Part shown: in pieces, positions 1 to 13,500 of the stretch
How positions within the stretch are numbered: position 1 is the stretch's first letter
Layout of the letters: the number at the start of each line of letters is the position of its first letter
Origin: Hanleya hanleyi
Taxonomy: Eukaryota; Mollusca; Polyplacophora; Lepidopleurida; Hanleyidae
Direction: 5' to 3'
Assembly (NCBI GenBank): GCA_036873755.1
Contig: JAVTVY010036947.1
Coordinates: 62,001-126,000, forward strand
Length of the DNA: 64,000 nt
Program-made: the position numbers and the translations under genes
Notes under the pieces: model-generated
Seen by the model: only the letters and a program-made list of their open reading frames with translations
Told to the model about the DNA's origin: nothing
The model's database searches: none

Positions 1-421
1 TGTTTTTTTTTACATTTTCTAGTAGAGTTTTCCCCAAGAATATAGAGTGGTAAGTTTTTAGAAAAGCCTTAGAAAAGAAATAAATGTTGAGGCTGAAATT
101 GCCCCCCTCCCACCCCACCAGGCCTGGACAGGTCCAAAATCGCCCAGGCCAGATAGGTTAAACTGTTAGTAATTGCTTGGCAAGCTAAGATAATATGAAC
201 AATGAAACAAACAGATCACCATGATCACGGAATGAGTAGGGAAATTAGCAAGTTTTCAAGTTTGAAGCTGATTAGGCTTTCTTCCCACAGTTAGATATTT
301 GTAAAATTTAGCATATGAAGTTGAATTTAGATATTTCTTGTGATATTTGAAGTAAAAATAGGGGGTCTTACCTTTTTTAAATAGTAGCAGTAAAAGTGAT
401 AAACGGAGCCTTTTTGGACCT
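1..421. other. Left edge; inverted fragment of the AB repeat
   Basis: No gene seen. Bases 95-165 are the reverse complement of the AB repeat's 5' end (CCTATCTGGCCTGGGC on the minus strand, next to a C-rich run). They face the direct copy starting near 430, so two AB ends sit head to head about 260 bp apart. Confidence 0.5.
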
Positions 422-990
422 ATGTTTACCCTATCTGGCCTGGGCTATTTGATACATGTCCAGGGTAGGGGGGGGGCAATGGCCCAGAATTATTTTTCCT
501 ACCCCTTGAGCTAAGGGGCTGAAACTTACCACACTACACCTACTCATTCCGTCACAGTGACGTCATTTCCAAAAACGGCATTTTTGGATCGATTTTTCGG
601 TTATATTTTTGGAATTTTTCATTTTTGCAATTTCTCCACAAAAGGGCATGATAAATTAGTAAATATTAATGTGGGGTGACATAAAATAGATTTTGACCAC
701 TTTCCATTGCGGAAAAGCATAAATTTTGAAGACAAACGACAGAAACGTCACTTTTCTGGTACCCCACATGGCCACCATCTTGAATTTACCCATGATCCTC
801 CGCTCGGGGGTTATGCAAATAGGCTCAAAATGACCCCAATATGATAAACTATAAACTCACGAAGTGTCAGCTCTCCATTTTTTATTGTTCCGGAGATAGC
901 GCAGAAAGTTTGGTAGGGGGCATTTTGCCTCCCCCCGCCCGCCCTGGTAGGTTTTGGTGAGAACAATGGATGGAGAGAGAGAATATTCTT
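422..990 (+). repeat. AB-family dispersed repeat, intact copy 1
   Basis: About 570 bp shared with 54836-55280 plus 57027-57140. Landmarks in order: CCTATCTGGCCTGG, a G-run, AAACTTACCA, a CRE-like GTGACGTCATTT, CCACCATCTTGAATTTACCC, AATAGGCTCAAAATGACC, and TTTTTATTGTTCCGG. No protein coding. A non-autonomous element is likely, but no terminal duplication was found. Bases 991-1396 to its right show nothing recognisable. Confidence 0.7.
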
Positions 991-1396
991 GGGGTTTCAC
1001 TCCAAGGTATTTAGAAAGCTGTTGCTCGGTTGGAACTGGGTAAAATTGATTTTTGGATATATCACAGGTATAATCCCCTAGATCACCAAGCGCTGTCCGA
1101 CCGTTGAATCTGACAATGTAGAAATGCTAGTAATATGTATAAAGGGTTCTGTTGTGACATATATATATCAATATTTTGTTTACCTTTGTCCTATGCTGAG
1201 GTGTCTTCAACCTGTTCTGAAAAATTTCATGAATTTTATGTTATTCCTCGGTAGGCGCATGGAAATGAACGTAATCTACTTCAACATGGTTCAGTAGAAC
1301 CGGAACTGATTCGATCACGTATAAAACCATATTTATTTTGTTCAATAACTCGGTTATAAAAAGAAGTCCTTTTGTGGAATTCTTGCTACTCTGCAG

Positions 1397-1527
1397 TACA
1401 AATGAATAAACATTATCATTATTTCACTGTCAGTTGGTTTAACAAAAGTACAGCAGCCTCAGATACAGAGAAACACAACGAGACTAAGGCATCCATCCAA
1501 CAGTACTACGCCTTCATGTTGAATGGG
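1397..1527 (+). CDS. Gene 1 exon a: start of the reprolysin (M12B) domain
   Basis: Acceptor TGCAG at 1392-1396 and donor GTGAGT at 1528. The exon enters in phase 1 and leaves in phase 0. It encodes a segment with two aromatic clusters, TVSWFNKSTAAS and IQQYYAFMLNG, matching the start of M12B catalytic domains, where a helix with YY precedes the strand supplied by the next exon. No initiator Met or signal peptide is encoded here, so upstream exons must exist. Confidence 0.7.
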
Positions 1528-4500
1528 GTGAGTTTTTTCGAGCGTTTTACGTTTTCAACTTTGACGTTTTATGGCTCTAATTTGTATGTATGTACTATAC
1601 ATAAGTAGTTGTCAACAGTTTACAGGGACACATCATTAGTTTTATGTCGCCCGGTCGATACTTGGTGTAAGAACGCATTGTTGAGGCTTTTGTTGAGGCT
1701 TTTGTGCAGCTGAAAAGGGTCACGTCCAGACGCATTGTTGAGCTCAGACAGGCTATTGTAGGCTTTGTCTTGTGCGTTCTTACACAAGTATAAACCTGTC
1801 GCCCTTACGGGGTAATACGCGATGAGTTTAGGTTTCTCTCGTCTGATCTTTCCGAGGAGCAGCTGGTGAGAGAAACCAAATCTCATCGCGTGTTACCCCG
1901 AAAGGGCGACATATAGCTAACATGGCGGTGTGGCTAACGTCACAGGACCTACGAAGTAGCTTTTGATATGGGTTAAGTGTGTATCTTGACATTTCCATGG
2001 TCGTAGGAAGCATTCAAACATGTTTTTGCCAATTTCGAGGTTTCTAGGTCACCTAATTAGGTCAGACATTGGGTCAGAAAGTAGGTCACATTGACCTAAC
2101 CCAGTTAAGTCAGGTCACCCTGACATTGACCTAATTAAGCGCATTTTCATGGTCTTAGCATTAGGACACGTTTTTGCCAATTTCGAGGTTTATACATGCA
2201 GGTCACCTAAGTAGGTCAAATTTTCATCAAAAATAGGTCAGCTCAGAACGTGCTGGTAACAGCCCCCTAATGCACGTTTATTCCAAAAATCAAGGTTCTA
2301 ACGTCAACGGTTCTCCTTATTTTTCGTTGATGGGGATGGTTGCACGTGAACACTTGAGACTGGGTAATGCGAGATACATTCGTCAAGCAAATTCCATATT
2401 CTGTCAGCAGATGTGAAATACGACGGTGTCAAACTTTAAGCCTGCCAGCTAATCAAAAGTATAGTATCTTCCCGACATGAGAATATAGACTCTCATTATC
2501 GGGCCTAGATATGATCTTTCATGTGAACTACTCTTCGTTGCTTCCTAACAGACACTCAACAATATAACGTGAGATGAAGCAGAATGTCCTTGTTTAAAAA
2601 TGGTTATCAGTGCACATTTTTCCACATATAGGCATAATATATACACGATATATATACATATATCAATAAGACCGTCCTGACTTTGTATTGTGCTGCATGC
2701 AATTTCAGATCAGCTTTGCTGTATCAACGCGCTAGTCCGGGATTGTATTTTTCTGTTGCATAATTTGTAACCTGGTCCGGGGTTTGGTGAGGAAACAAAC
2801 TCCTCGCGTCGTTTATTCGATTTTTCTGATTATAATGTGGTTTTGTACCTCCGTATCGGTGATTCATGCGTTGCCACTCACCGCCGACGTGTTTTGTGAC
2901 CTCGTCAAACCCCTCGACTCGTTGATGGCACTCCCGACTTTCTCGCCTCCTGTTTGGTTAATGCGTATTAAATGCACGAGGGCAGACACTGAAACAGATG
3001 ATTTTCAAATATATCCAGCTGTGATTAGCTACATTATATTCATGTAAATGGGTTGCTTTTTCCAGATTAGACTGTGTTTTCAACCTCCGTCACGGTCTTA
3101 CACCCCCATGTGCATTCACGTTGCCAGTTTCGAGGTAGTGTCAGTCCCGACCCACCTCTCAAAACATTGCTTATTGTCACAATCAAGATTATGCGAAATC
3201 TTAAAACAAGTTGATGAACCTTCCATTCATGGTTAAATTATATAACGCATTCAATGGTTTTCTTGCGAGATAGACCGATGTAGTCGAGTGTATCGAGTGA
3301 GTGTTCAAATACCACGACCTTCTTTCATGAAAAAAAACAGTGTCGTCGTCTAGCGCTATCGATCAAAGTTTGGATGTTTTGTTTCTGTCATACAATTATC
3401 ATATGGAACTGCGTATATCTCATAAGTTTAATAACTCGAGTGTCACTCAGAAGTCTACCTGCCCCCATGAATGGCCAAACTATTCGTTCCATAGCCCAGG
3501 TTGTTACCCAGGATATAAAATCTGCCTCTCCATATATCACATTTTACTAAATTTGGACAGGCTAATTCCATTTTTTCCCCTATCCTTTCCATGTTAAATT
3601 TACAAATTCTTGCCTGTTCAAATTTGAAATTGCCTGTACAATGCAATGGAGATGTGGGCAGGTCTTAGGAAACAAAAGGTTTTGCGAACGCAGCGTTCAC
3701 TACGCAAATTTGTAACTCGAGTGCCAATTAGCATTGCTTTTCCTTTACCTTTTACTCAGAGATAAAATAAATAAAAGTCCCAGTGATTTAATGTTTTATC
3801 GAGTGAGTATACGCTTATAAGCCATCGAAGATAATTAATTGTCTAATCTGCTTTGTCAGTATGATCAATATGATGAGATGAAGAGATAGTCATGTGACCA
3901 TGTAGACGATTACATTTGTATATATCTGGGCCAAAGGACAAACGAGGCTGAATCGGAACAGGCGATAGTGGGTCAGAACTGACACCTCTCACTAAGAAAT
4001 GTAATCTTATATTCCCTGCAGTTCAGTTCATCACCAGCTAAGTTACTTTGTTAATAAATTATATAGACAATTGTACTGCGATCCTGATAATGATTTTGCT
4101 AATCAAACCCGTTTCGTTTTGAAACAGATGAATATTTCACTTTGGTGGGTCGGAACTGGAACATGGTCTGTAAAATCTTCACCCACCCAAGATATGTTCA
4201 GTGTAAACATGGTAAATGCAGTACAGGAGACAGAGAATGCATACAATGAGAATAGATTCTATTTAGATAGATCGATTCTTATATTCATACTGTTCTAAGA
4301 CGTTTGTATTTCGTTATTTACAGATGGATCTTCGTTATAAGAATATCAACGAGACAGATATTGCATTTGATACACTTTACAGCGGATTATTTATTGTTGA
4401 AGTGAGTTGTTTGCTGAACCATATCCTATTCTCTTTCGATATAGCTCAAAGAGGTCAATTGTGAGTAGCTCGTGATTAGATAGTCAATCAAGAAGTTGAC

Positions 4501-7500
4501 TATTGATTGAAGCGAATTGTGGTCATGAATATTTTAAATCTTGCCAATGATTTAAATCTCAATGGCTCGAATTCGAATACGTCATGGTACACACTAAAAT
4601 TATGTTCTCGGATTTTAGGAGAAATGTCCAACGTGTTCAATATGCCTCTGTATGAACCCATGTATTGCAAGATCCTCATAGAGTTCATACGAACAGTCAC
4701 AATCAAAGTGTGGCTGAGATCCATCATATTCTAGCTAACGACTTTACAACGTATATCATATAAAGATTAAGAATACTGATCAGCGATACGGATTTGATAT
4801 TTTTGGAACATGATGCCTTGCCAGCATTATTGAAAACTGTTGACCGCTTCACTATTGCATGAACTGGCCTATTTTTATGTATACTACGATTTATTCTTTA
4901 ATTTGGTGCTAATGCTATTATATGAATTGGGTTTTTACCCCTCAGCCCATAGGGCTGTGGGGTCTTGTCGTTGCCATGTACGTACGTCCGTCCGTCCGTC
5001 CTGGCGTCCGTCCGTCAACATGTTCTTGTCCGCTGAATATCTGCAGATCTATGAAGTCGGGCCCGACCAAACTTTGGTGATAGCTTCCTGAATGTTGACC
5101 GATGAAATGATTAGATTTTCAGATGGCTATGATGATTTCATGATTTTTTTATTTTTTTTTTTATTATTTATTGATGACTCAGCTTTTGCACTGTTACCTA
5201 TGCCCATCAACATGTTCTTGTCCGCTGAATATCTGCAGATCTATCATTTCGGGCCTGACGAAACTTTGGTGAGAGCTTCCTGAATGTTGACTGATGAAAT
5301 GATTAGATTTTCAGATGGTTATGACGAAGTTCATGATTTTTAATTTTTTTTTTATTATTTATTGATGGCTTAGCTTTTGCACTGTTATCTATGCCTATCG
5401 CGAACCCTTGGTTGCATGTTTCATTGTGAATTTTGGAGGTTCTCTGATACAAGTAAGCCTGGTCCATTCAAGATTCTCATTGAATGAAGGACAACATTTT
5501 TCGTTAATTTTGCTATTAAATCATTCTATTCTACATCATATGTTTTATCCTAAAACTGTTGCATGAACCATATTTGTGTCCACACATTTAACTGGTACAA
5601 CATTTTTGTCAAATTTTGTGGCCAAACATGTTACTGTACCTTGGAAATTATTTAAAACGAGTGATTAGGAGAGCCCATTTTTAGCCTGACAGTCTGGGCA
5701 ATTTTGAACCAGTTTGCATACCTGGAGCTTATGCCCCCCACCCCCCAACAATAATGATAAGGGTGGGCCTGTGTCAATCAGTGTGTTTACTTGTTGTCAT
5801 ATTTGGGCAATGCATAAATTGCCACTGATAAAGCTACACTTTCTTGCATGCTGTAATCCCAGCACACCACTTACGTGAAACCGAAGTCTGTTTTATACGG
5901 CATCCAGGGATTTTTTGCAGGTTCTGATCCCAAACTCCCAGTTCCTTTTCGTAATTCATTCTTGAGGGTCCATTTTTTTTAAGTGAATTTCGTCGCAAAT
6001 AGCCTGTGATCAATCACAAGACATGTATTAACATGAAATTCAATACCCAGCTATGCAATCGGATCGATATTGAGGATCCCAGAGGCTTTTTCCAGTATTT
6101 CCTTCAGAAATCCTTTCAAATTGAACAACAACGACACTTTCATTTTTTGTTTCATTTGAGTTTCGGGCACCCATATGTTTTCCGAAACTAAATTGGCTCT
6201 AGATGCAGCCCTGATCCTACTTGACTAAAAAAAGCAGGCTGAGGGGTCCACGCACCTTTTAGGTGCTTGCCTGCAATTCATGTTGGATTATGGACGCGAA
6301 AATTCTTTAATGGTCGACGGCTGAATATTGAATGCCTGACTAGACGTTTGTATCCACATTAAGTTTGTTTGCGCTGATCTCCCGATTCACCTTTCCCAAC
6401 CTCACTGCATCTTATTTTACCCAGGATCCCTCTGTGTCTACATGGACGGACGGAATTGCCACAACCAACTCTGCTAACCCCAGCAGGCCATTGGTTGATT
6501 CCGCCCAGGCCCTTAGCCTATTCACGACCTGGGTACAGGGGCGTTCGGATCTTCCAGAAAACGACCACGTTATGTTATTTACCTCGTAAGAATTCAACAA
6601 ATACATTGTGATCCTGCCATGGCTAAAGTCCAAATATTTGTCAATTTTATATTATTAGTCGATTTCGTTTTCGGAATTTCGCGCCTCTTTTACTCGTTTA
6701 ACTTTGAAATTACTAGAATACAGAAAACATGTCAGAACGCTTTCATTTAACATACAAAGCTGAGAGTCTCATTTCGACTCATCTATGCTAATTCTAATCT
6801 AATTATTATGACTTCTTTGTACTATATTCCTCCTAGGTATGACTTAAAACGAAGTGGTTCAGCGGCTAATTTAGGTAGGTTTTGCATCGATTTTCAATAC
6901 CGCACAATGATTTTGCTATTTCTCATTGCTTGATCTGTAAGGTAGCGTGTGCATAAATAAGTTAGTTCTGTAAAAATAATATATTCAACGGGGCTGTTGG
7001 GTATAGTCTGCACAAATAAGGTAGTGAACAGGGCTGTAAGATACCGTCTGCACAAGTAATGTAGTCAACGGTGCTGTAAGGTACGGTCTGCATAAGTAAT
7101 GTAGTCAACACGGCTGTAAGGTACGGTCTGCACAAATAAGATAGTGAACAGTGATGTAAGGTACAGTCTGCACAAATAAGCTAGTGAACAGTGATGTAAG
7201 GTACGGTCTGCACAAGTAAGATAGTGAACAGGGTTGTAAGGTACGGTCTGCACAAGTAAGATAATGAACATACTGCAAGATACGGTTTGCACAAGTAAGA
7301 TAGTGAACAGGGTTGTAAGGTACGTTCTGCACAAGTAAGATAGTGAACAGTACTGCAAGATATGGTCTGCACAAGTAAGATAGTGAACAGTACTGCAAGA
7401 TACGGTCTGCACAAGTAAGATAGTGAACATGGCTGTAAGGTACGGTCTGCACAAGCAAGATAGTGATCAGGGCTGTAAGGTACGGCCTGCACAAATAAGA

Positions 7501-10500
7501 TAGTGTACAGTGTTGTAAGGTACGGTCTGCACAAATAAGATAGTGAACATTGATGGGAGATATGGTCTGTACAAATACGATAATAAATAGGGATATAACA
7601 TACGGTCTGCACAAATAATGTATTCAACAGGGTTGCAAGGTACGGTCTGCATAAATAAGATAGTGAACAGTGATGTAAGGTACGGTCTGCACAAGTAAGA
7701 TAGCGAACAGTGCTGTAAGGTACGGTCTGCATAAATAAGATAGTGAACAGTGATGTAAGGTACGGTCTGCACAAGTACGATAGCGAACAGTGCTGTAAGG
7801 TACGGTCTGCATAAATAAGATAGTGAACAGTGATGTAAGGTACGGTCTGCGCAAATAAGATAGTGATCAGGGCTGTAAGGTACGGTCTGCACAAACAAGA
7901 TAATGAACAGTGTTGTAAGGTACGGTCTGCACAAATAAGATAGTGAACATGGATGGGAGATATGGTCTGTACAAATACGATAGTAAATAGGGATGTAAGA
8001 TACGGTCTGCACATATAATCTTTTCAACAGGGCTGTAGTGTACGGTCTCCACAAATAATATAATGAACGAGGCTGTCTCTAATGGTATTGATAGGCTTTC
8101 ACCAATCCACGCATAAATGTCCATGCTAATGGTACTATTTACTCTACCTCAAAATCATTGTAATTCAATGCCAAACTGTTACTGTGGCCATACAAATTAT
8201 AGCCAATCCTAGGCGGTCATGCAAATATACTCAAAATGACCCCAATATGATTGTCCACTAAGTCGCTGAGTCTTGAAGAAGGAATTGAACAGATGGAGGT
8301 TGAGAAATTTGACACTGCTAGGTAAGATCACTGTTATAAAATCACTAGCTCTGTCGAAGCTCATTCACCTCTTCCTTGCTTTACCCAATCCCCCAGAAGA
8401 GTATATAAAAACCATCAATACTGTTCTCTTTAAATTCATTTGGAATGGTGGAAATGATCGAATCAAAAGATCCATCATAACACAGGATTACAAATCGGGA
8501 GGATTACGAATGGTTAACCTACGACTTCAAATAGACTCGCTCAAAATCACTTGGATCAAAAGACTTATCTCTCAAAACAGAAAATGGCGAAAACTCCTAG
8601 ATTCTGATGATTATGAAAAAGTATGTAATGTTGGTGCAGGATTTGTAAGAAATTTAAATACAACCAATCCGTTCTGGAAAGATGTATTAAATGCCTGGTC
8701 AAAATTCCAAAAATCGCTAAAAGTATCAAATATTAGTGACATATATGATGAACCACTGTGGTATAATTCAAACTTCAAATCTTCATATTTGTTGGAAAAT
8801 TGGTATAAAAACAACATTAGATACATCAGAGACCTCATAGACAGTAGCGGAAATATTAAGTCACTATCTGATTTGAAATCTGAATTTAAAGTCAAAGGGA
8901 CATTTTTAGATTACGCTCGAATAATAAAAAATATTCCAAAAATCTGACTTGAGAGAACCAGAAATGAGTTCTCTCCCCTGTGCGTAACTTCGCCAACATT
9001 CCCAGTCTATTTCCAAAGATTGGTAAGGCAGGGAAGAGGTAGTAAAGCGTATTATATTGTATTGAATGCTAATCAGAGTGAAAGTCCAAACTCAATGGAG
9101 ATATGGGAAAGGTATTTACGCTCATCACAGAAAATTAACTGGAAAGACGTTTTTCTAACTAGCTTTTGTTGTACAACATCTACGAAATTGAGAAATTTAC
9201 ATTATCAAATTTTGCATCGAACTTTAGTAACTAATTCCTTTTTACATAAAATAAACATTTCCGATAATGATAAATGTAGTTACTGTGGAAGACAACGGGA
9301 AACACTAGAACATCTGTTTATAGAATGTGAAAAAGTACAAACACTTTGGAAAGAGCTTCGACGGTGGCTACATGATACTACCGGGATGAGAGGGGAGATA
9401 ACAAAGGATAAAATTATTTTAGGGTGCGGAAGAGAACAAAGAAGTCTCAATACACTGATGCTAATAACCAAAAACTATATATACCGTAACAAGTTTACAA
9501 ATTCGCCAATTAATATCAAATCGCTTCTATATGTTTTCTGCAATAATTATTCATCAGAAAAATATACAAATAATACAGAAATATTAGGTGATAAATTTGC
9601 AAAGAAATGGATTTTATTTCGAGACTTCTTTGACTCTAGAGAATACCAAGAATAATGTATTTGTATGTATGTTATTCAGTTGCAATATGTTCTAGATCTG
9701 TACTGTTTGGCGTTATATGTTTGTGATATGCAGACTGTGTAATGTATATATGTTGGTCTTGTATATATATATGTTGGTCCACATATATCTGTGTATTTAT
9801 GTTGAGCACCCTTCCGCCCCCCCCCGCCCGATAATAGTGTCTTTATTGTTAATGTTTTGAAAGGAGGAATATGAGAATGTCTAGTGTTATGTTGGTAATC
9901 TGTATGTATGTCACATGTTATGTCCTGTAAAACGGTTTGTGTATGTCCATGTAACTATATGTATATATGAAAACGAATAAAAATATATATAAAAAAAAAA
10001 AAAAAAAGTCGCTGAGTCTCATCTCTCATTTTTTTGTCGTTCCGGAGATAGGAGTAAAAAAAAGGGAGCGGGGAGCGGAAAGTGCCTCCCCGGCCAGGTT
10101 GGGGTAATGCCGCCTTTGACCACTGCCTTGCCCATGGGTTTGTACTCATCGACTATATTTTTATATTTCTTCTCCAACCTTAGGATTGGCTAACCTAGGA
10201 ACAGTATGCAGCTCGACGAGTACGGCTATTTCTGAGAACTATTTCAACTTCATGGGAATTGCTACTGCTGCTCACGAGCTGGGACATAGGTGTGTAAACT
10301 ATAACTATAATATGACGGGCTGTGTGTTTACTGAGGTTCTCAATTACATTGCCAAATATTGAAATGTTATATAACAATTTGTGGTATGATAGAAGAAAGT
10401 TAAAGAAGGTGTATTATAATAGTATGTAAAAATAACTCTGCAGAAAACATTCTACTGCTTACAGTCTGGGGGCGTATCACGATGGTGAAGATGGAAACTC

Positions 10501-13500
10501 GTGTAATTCAATAGACAGTTATATCATGGCCTCTACGAGTGGATTGTCATCGGAAGCTACTGCGCAGAATCCCTGGTACTTCTCTTCCTGTTCCATTGAC
10601 TACTTCCGGTCTAAGATGAGCGAGCTAAACTCGTACGTATACCAGAAATTTGTACAAATTGATCGATTCACCGGTCGGTAAACTGTTCATCAAGCTTATA
10701 TGACAAATATATCAATCATTTCACCCCGACTTCCCCGAGAAAGAAGGTAAACAAGCGTTTGAAATGGGGCTTTCATCTTTTTTTGTTTTGCTTTTTCGTA
10801 CGCATTTCACCATGGATATATTAATATGTTTAAAATGTGACACCTTTATTTAGTCAAAATAATAGTTGAGAATAATATCACCGCAGATATGGTTACTTTG
10901 AAAATATTATATTCTTGTTGGCTCAAAGTGTCGTAGATATATAAAAAAAATCCAGACTAAAATGTACATGAGCAAGTCAAAGACAGACGAAAGTCCAAAC
11001 GTCTGTGTTACGTCACTTTTGAATCTAATCATTATCGATATCAATCATGAGTATTTTGTTTGTACGAAACACAACCGTTTGTGCAAAATTAAATAAATAT
11101 GTTTTGGACCTTACATGACGTAACTACTTCTTTGTGAAAGAGAAAATCTGACTCACATGAATTTTTCATGTAAATATTTAATTTTTCGACATTTCAGAGG
11201 AGGTAATAACTGCTTATTGACAGAAAGTTCAAGCTATGACCCGACAGCATTGAAAACTTACCTAAACCAATCGCAACCTGGCCAGTACTACAATATAGAC
11301 ACGCAATGTTCCTATGCAATGGGGAACGGATCGTACTTCTGCAGGGTAGGTCGGGAAATAGACAGCAGTACATAATGCGTTAAACAATCTTGAGAATAAT
11401 TATAATTGTTCTCTATATTTTACCTTTTCTGTATAGTTCATCGGGATAGATACTCAGAAGCAACAAACTGTTATTTGAAGTTGTGGAGATTAAGCTTATT
11501 AGAGATAAATAATAAATAGAGATTATTGTATACCCATTTCCATATCGGCTCTGGAATACTGATCAGCAATACGGATTTGATATTTTGGAACATCATGATG
11601 TCTTGCCGGCATCATTGAAAATTGTTGACCGCTTCTCTCTTGCAGGAAACAAGCCTATGTTTATGTATACTTTTGTCTTTTTGAATTTGGTGCTGGTGCT
11701 GTTATGTGGAAATGGAATGGGTCTTCGGATTATGGACGCGGATGTTCTCTAATGGACGACGGCTGGATTGTGAATGACGGGCTAGACGCTTGTAATCAGC
11801 TCGATACCGCCATATCAGCCAGAGTGCCGAAGGCCTGAGGAGGTCGAGAGCTGATGCAAGGGGCAATATGAAAGAGGGTATATCATAATCTATGTATCAC
11901 ATATTTATAGATGAATGGTAGCATTGTAATTGATCGCTTACCGGGTGACTACGCATACCTAAATAAATTAACACGTAGCAAGATCCAGGTGAAAAGCACA
12001 AGGGTGCGCCCTGCCAGACTGCAGAGATAATAGGAGTTCCTCGAAGGGAAACCACTCCTGGGGCTGATAACCGATATCAGGCCCGCGCGTGAGGGCAGAA
12101 ATCCGTATCGTGATATGGAAGGGTGTCCTTCCACAGTACCAACGGGGCTAAATGTCCAGTATCACAAACAAATATGTTTACCTCACGTGCTCCGATGTAT
12201 ATGCGATGTAAGGCGAACACAGCTGTTAAGATCCAAACGCGGACTGGAACATTAGCGTGGACAACAGCTGTTCAGCAGTTAGTGCGGTTTTTCTGTATCC
12301 AATGTATGTCTTTCTGGATACAGGGATTCTACAGGGATGCGGCAACCTATTCTGGTATATGCGGTGGGATGTACTGTAATTTACCAGGAACACACCTGTG
12401 TCAAAAGGTAGAGCCTGGCAGAGGAACGACATGTGGAGACAACCGGGTGAGAGCAAATCTTTAGGCAAGCCTTATTACGGGTCGTAGTGCTATTTAAAAG
12501 GTTATTTCCGTTTATTTTTCAAGATAATGGACCTTTGGGGATGAAACTTGGCATCAGACCCTTGCTACTCAGAACCGAACTCTTGACATATTTCGGTATT
12601 TATAGACAGGTCCCAGCCAAGAAAAAACTAACATTTTTTCCGGTCAAAGTTTTCTCAGTGGTTCCGTCATCCTTGACTTATGCCCTTTCAATCTAGCTGT
12701 GGGGCCACCCTGGATTTGGCCTCAAATCCAATATGGCGGCCAAAATCCAAAACGGCCGCCAATACCCATAGAAGCTCACAATTTCCTGCTCGAAAATCAA
12801 TTTTCTAACCACAAACTAGGTGTTTTTCTAGTCCTACGTAGGCTTGGAACGATTTTTGATTCATCTGAAAATTCAATATGGCCGCCAAAATCCAAAATGG
12901 CGGCCATTGTCCATCGAATCACACATATTCCTGCCCTAATATGTAGAGATGGACCATCCATGGTCCGAATGCGTCCTGTGGGGTGTCATCTTGTAGCTCT
13001 CGGGTGTAGACCCCGATTTGAGGGATATCCATGTCATCTGTGACGTCATCGGTAACGTCATCAGTAGGAGTAGTAGCGAAAGCGGGCATTTTTGGGGTGC
13101 GTGGAGGTGTGTTTGAGGTAAAGATGGACCATCCTTGGTCCGAATGTGTCGTGTGGGGTGTCATGTTGTAGCTCTCGGGGTGTAGACCACGACTTGAGGT
13201 TTTTCCATCTCATCTGTGACGTCATCAGTTTGAGTTGTAGCGAAAGCGGGCGTTTCGGCGGTGCAAGGGAGTGCGTTTGGAGTAGATGACGGCCTTTTTT
13301 CCACCCAGCTACCTGATAGAGTTACCTGTGAGTGTGAGTTTATGCGCGCGCGTGTGTGTGAGTGTGTGAGTGAGTGAGTGAGGCGTGCACAACGCCCTTG
13401 AGGCGTCCCAAACGTCCGTTAACGCATGGACGCGCTAACGACGGTGACTGAGTGAGTGGGATCCGACTGGACTAATGTATCGCCTGCTTTCATCATTTTG

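Noticed and set aside
5014..5395. Two related small proteins with NMFLSAEYLQIY
   Set aside because: The similarity is from a 185-bp tandem duplication inside a non-coding insertion.
6938..8070. Possible CRISPR array
   Set aside because: The repeats are directly adjacent with no unique spacers, and the surrounding sequence is clearly animal.
7065..8124. Long minus-strand open frames (up to 277 codons) with 40-residue repeats
   Set aside because: They follow purely from a stop-free 40-bp tandem repeat; there are several overlapping frames, and no supporting splice sites or domains.
11545..11815. Hammerhead ribozyme in the Penelope 3' block
   Set aside because: Penelope elements often carry one, so I looked for CUGANGA and GAAA with a stem between. 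Only ATGATGTCTTGCCGGCATCAT with a nearby TGAAA was found, which lacks the core.
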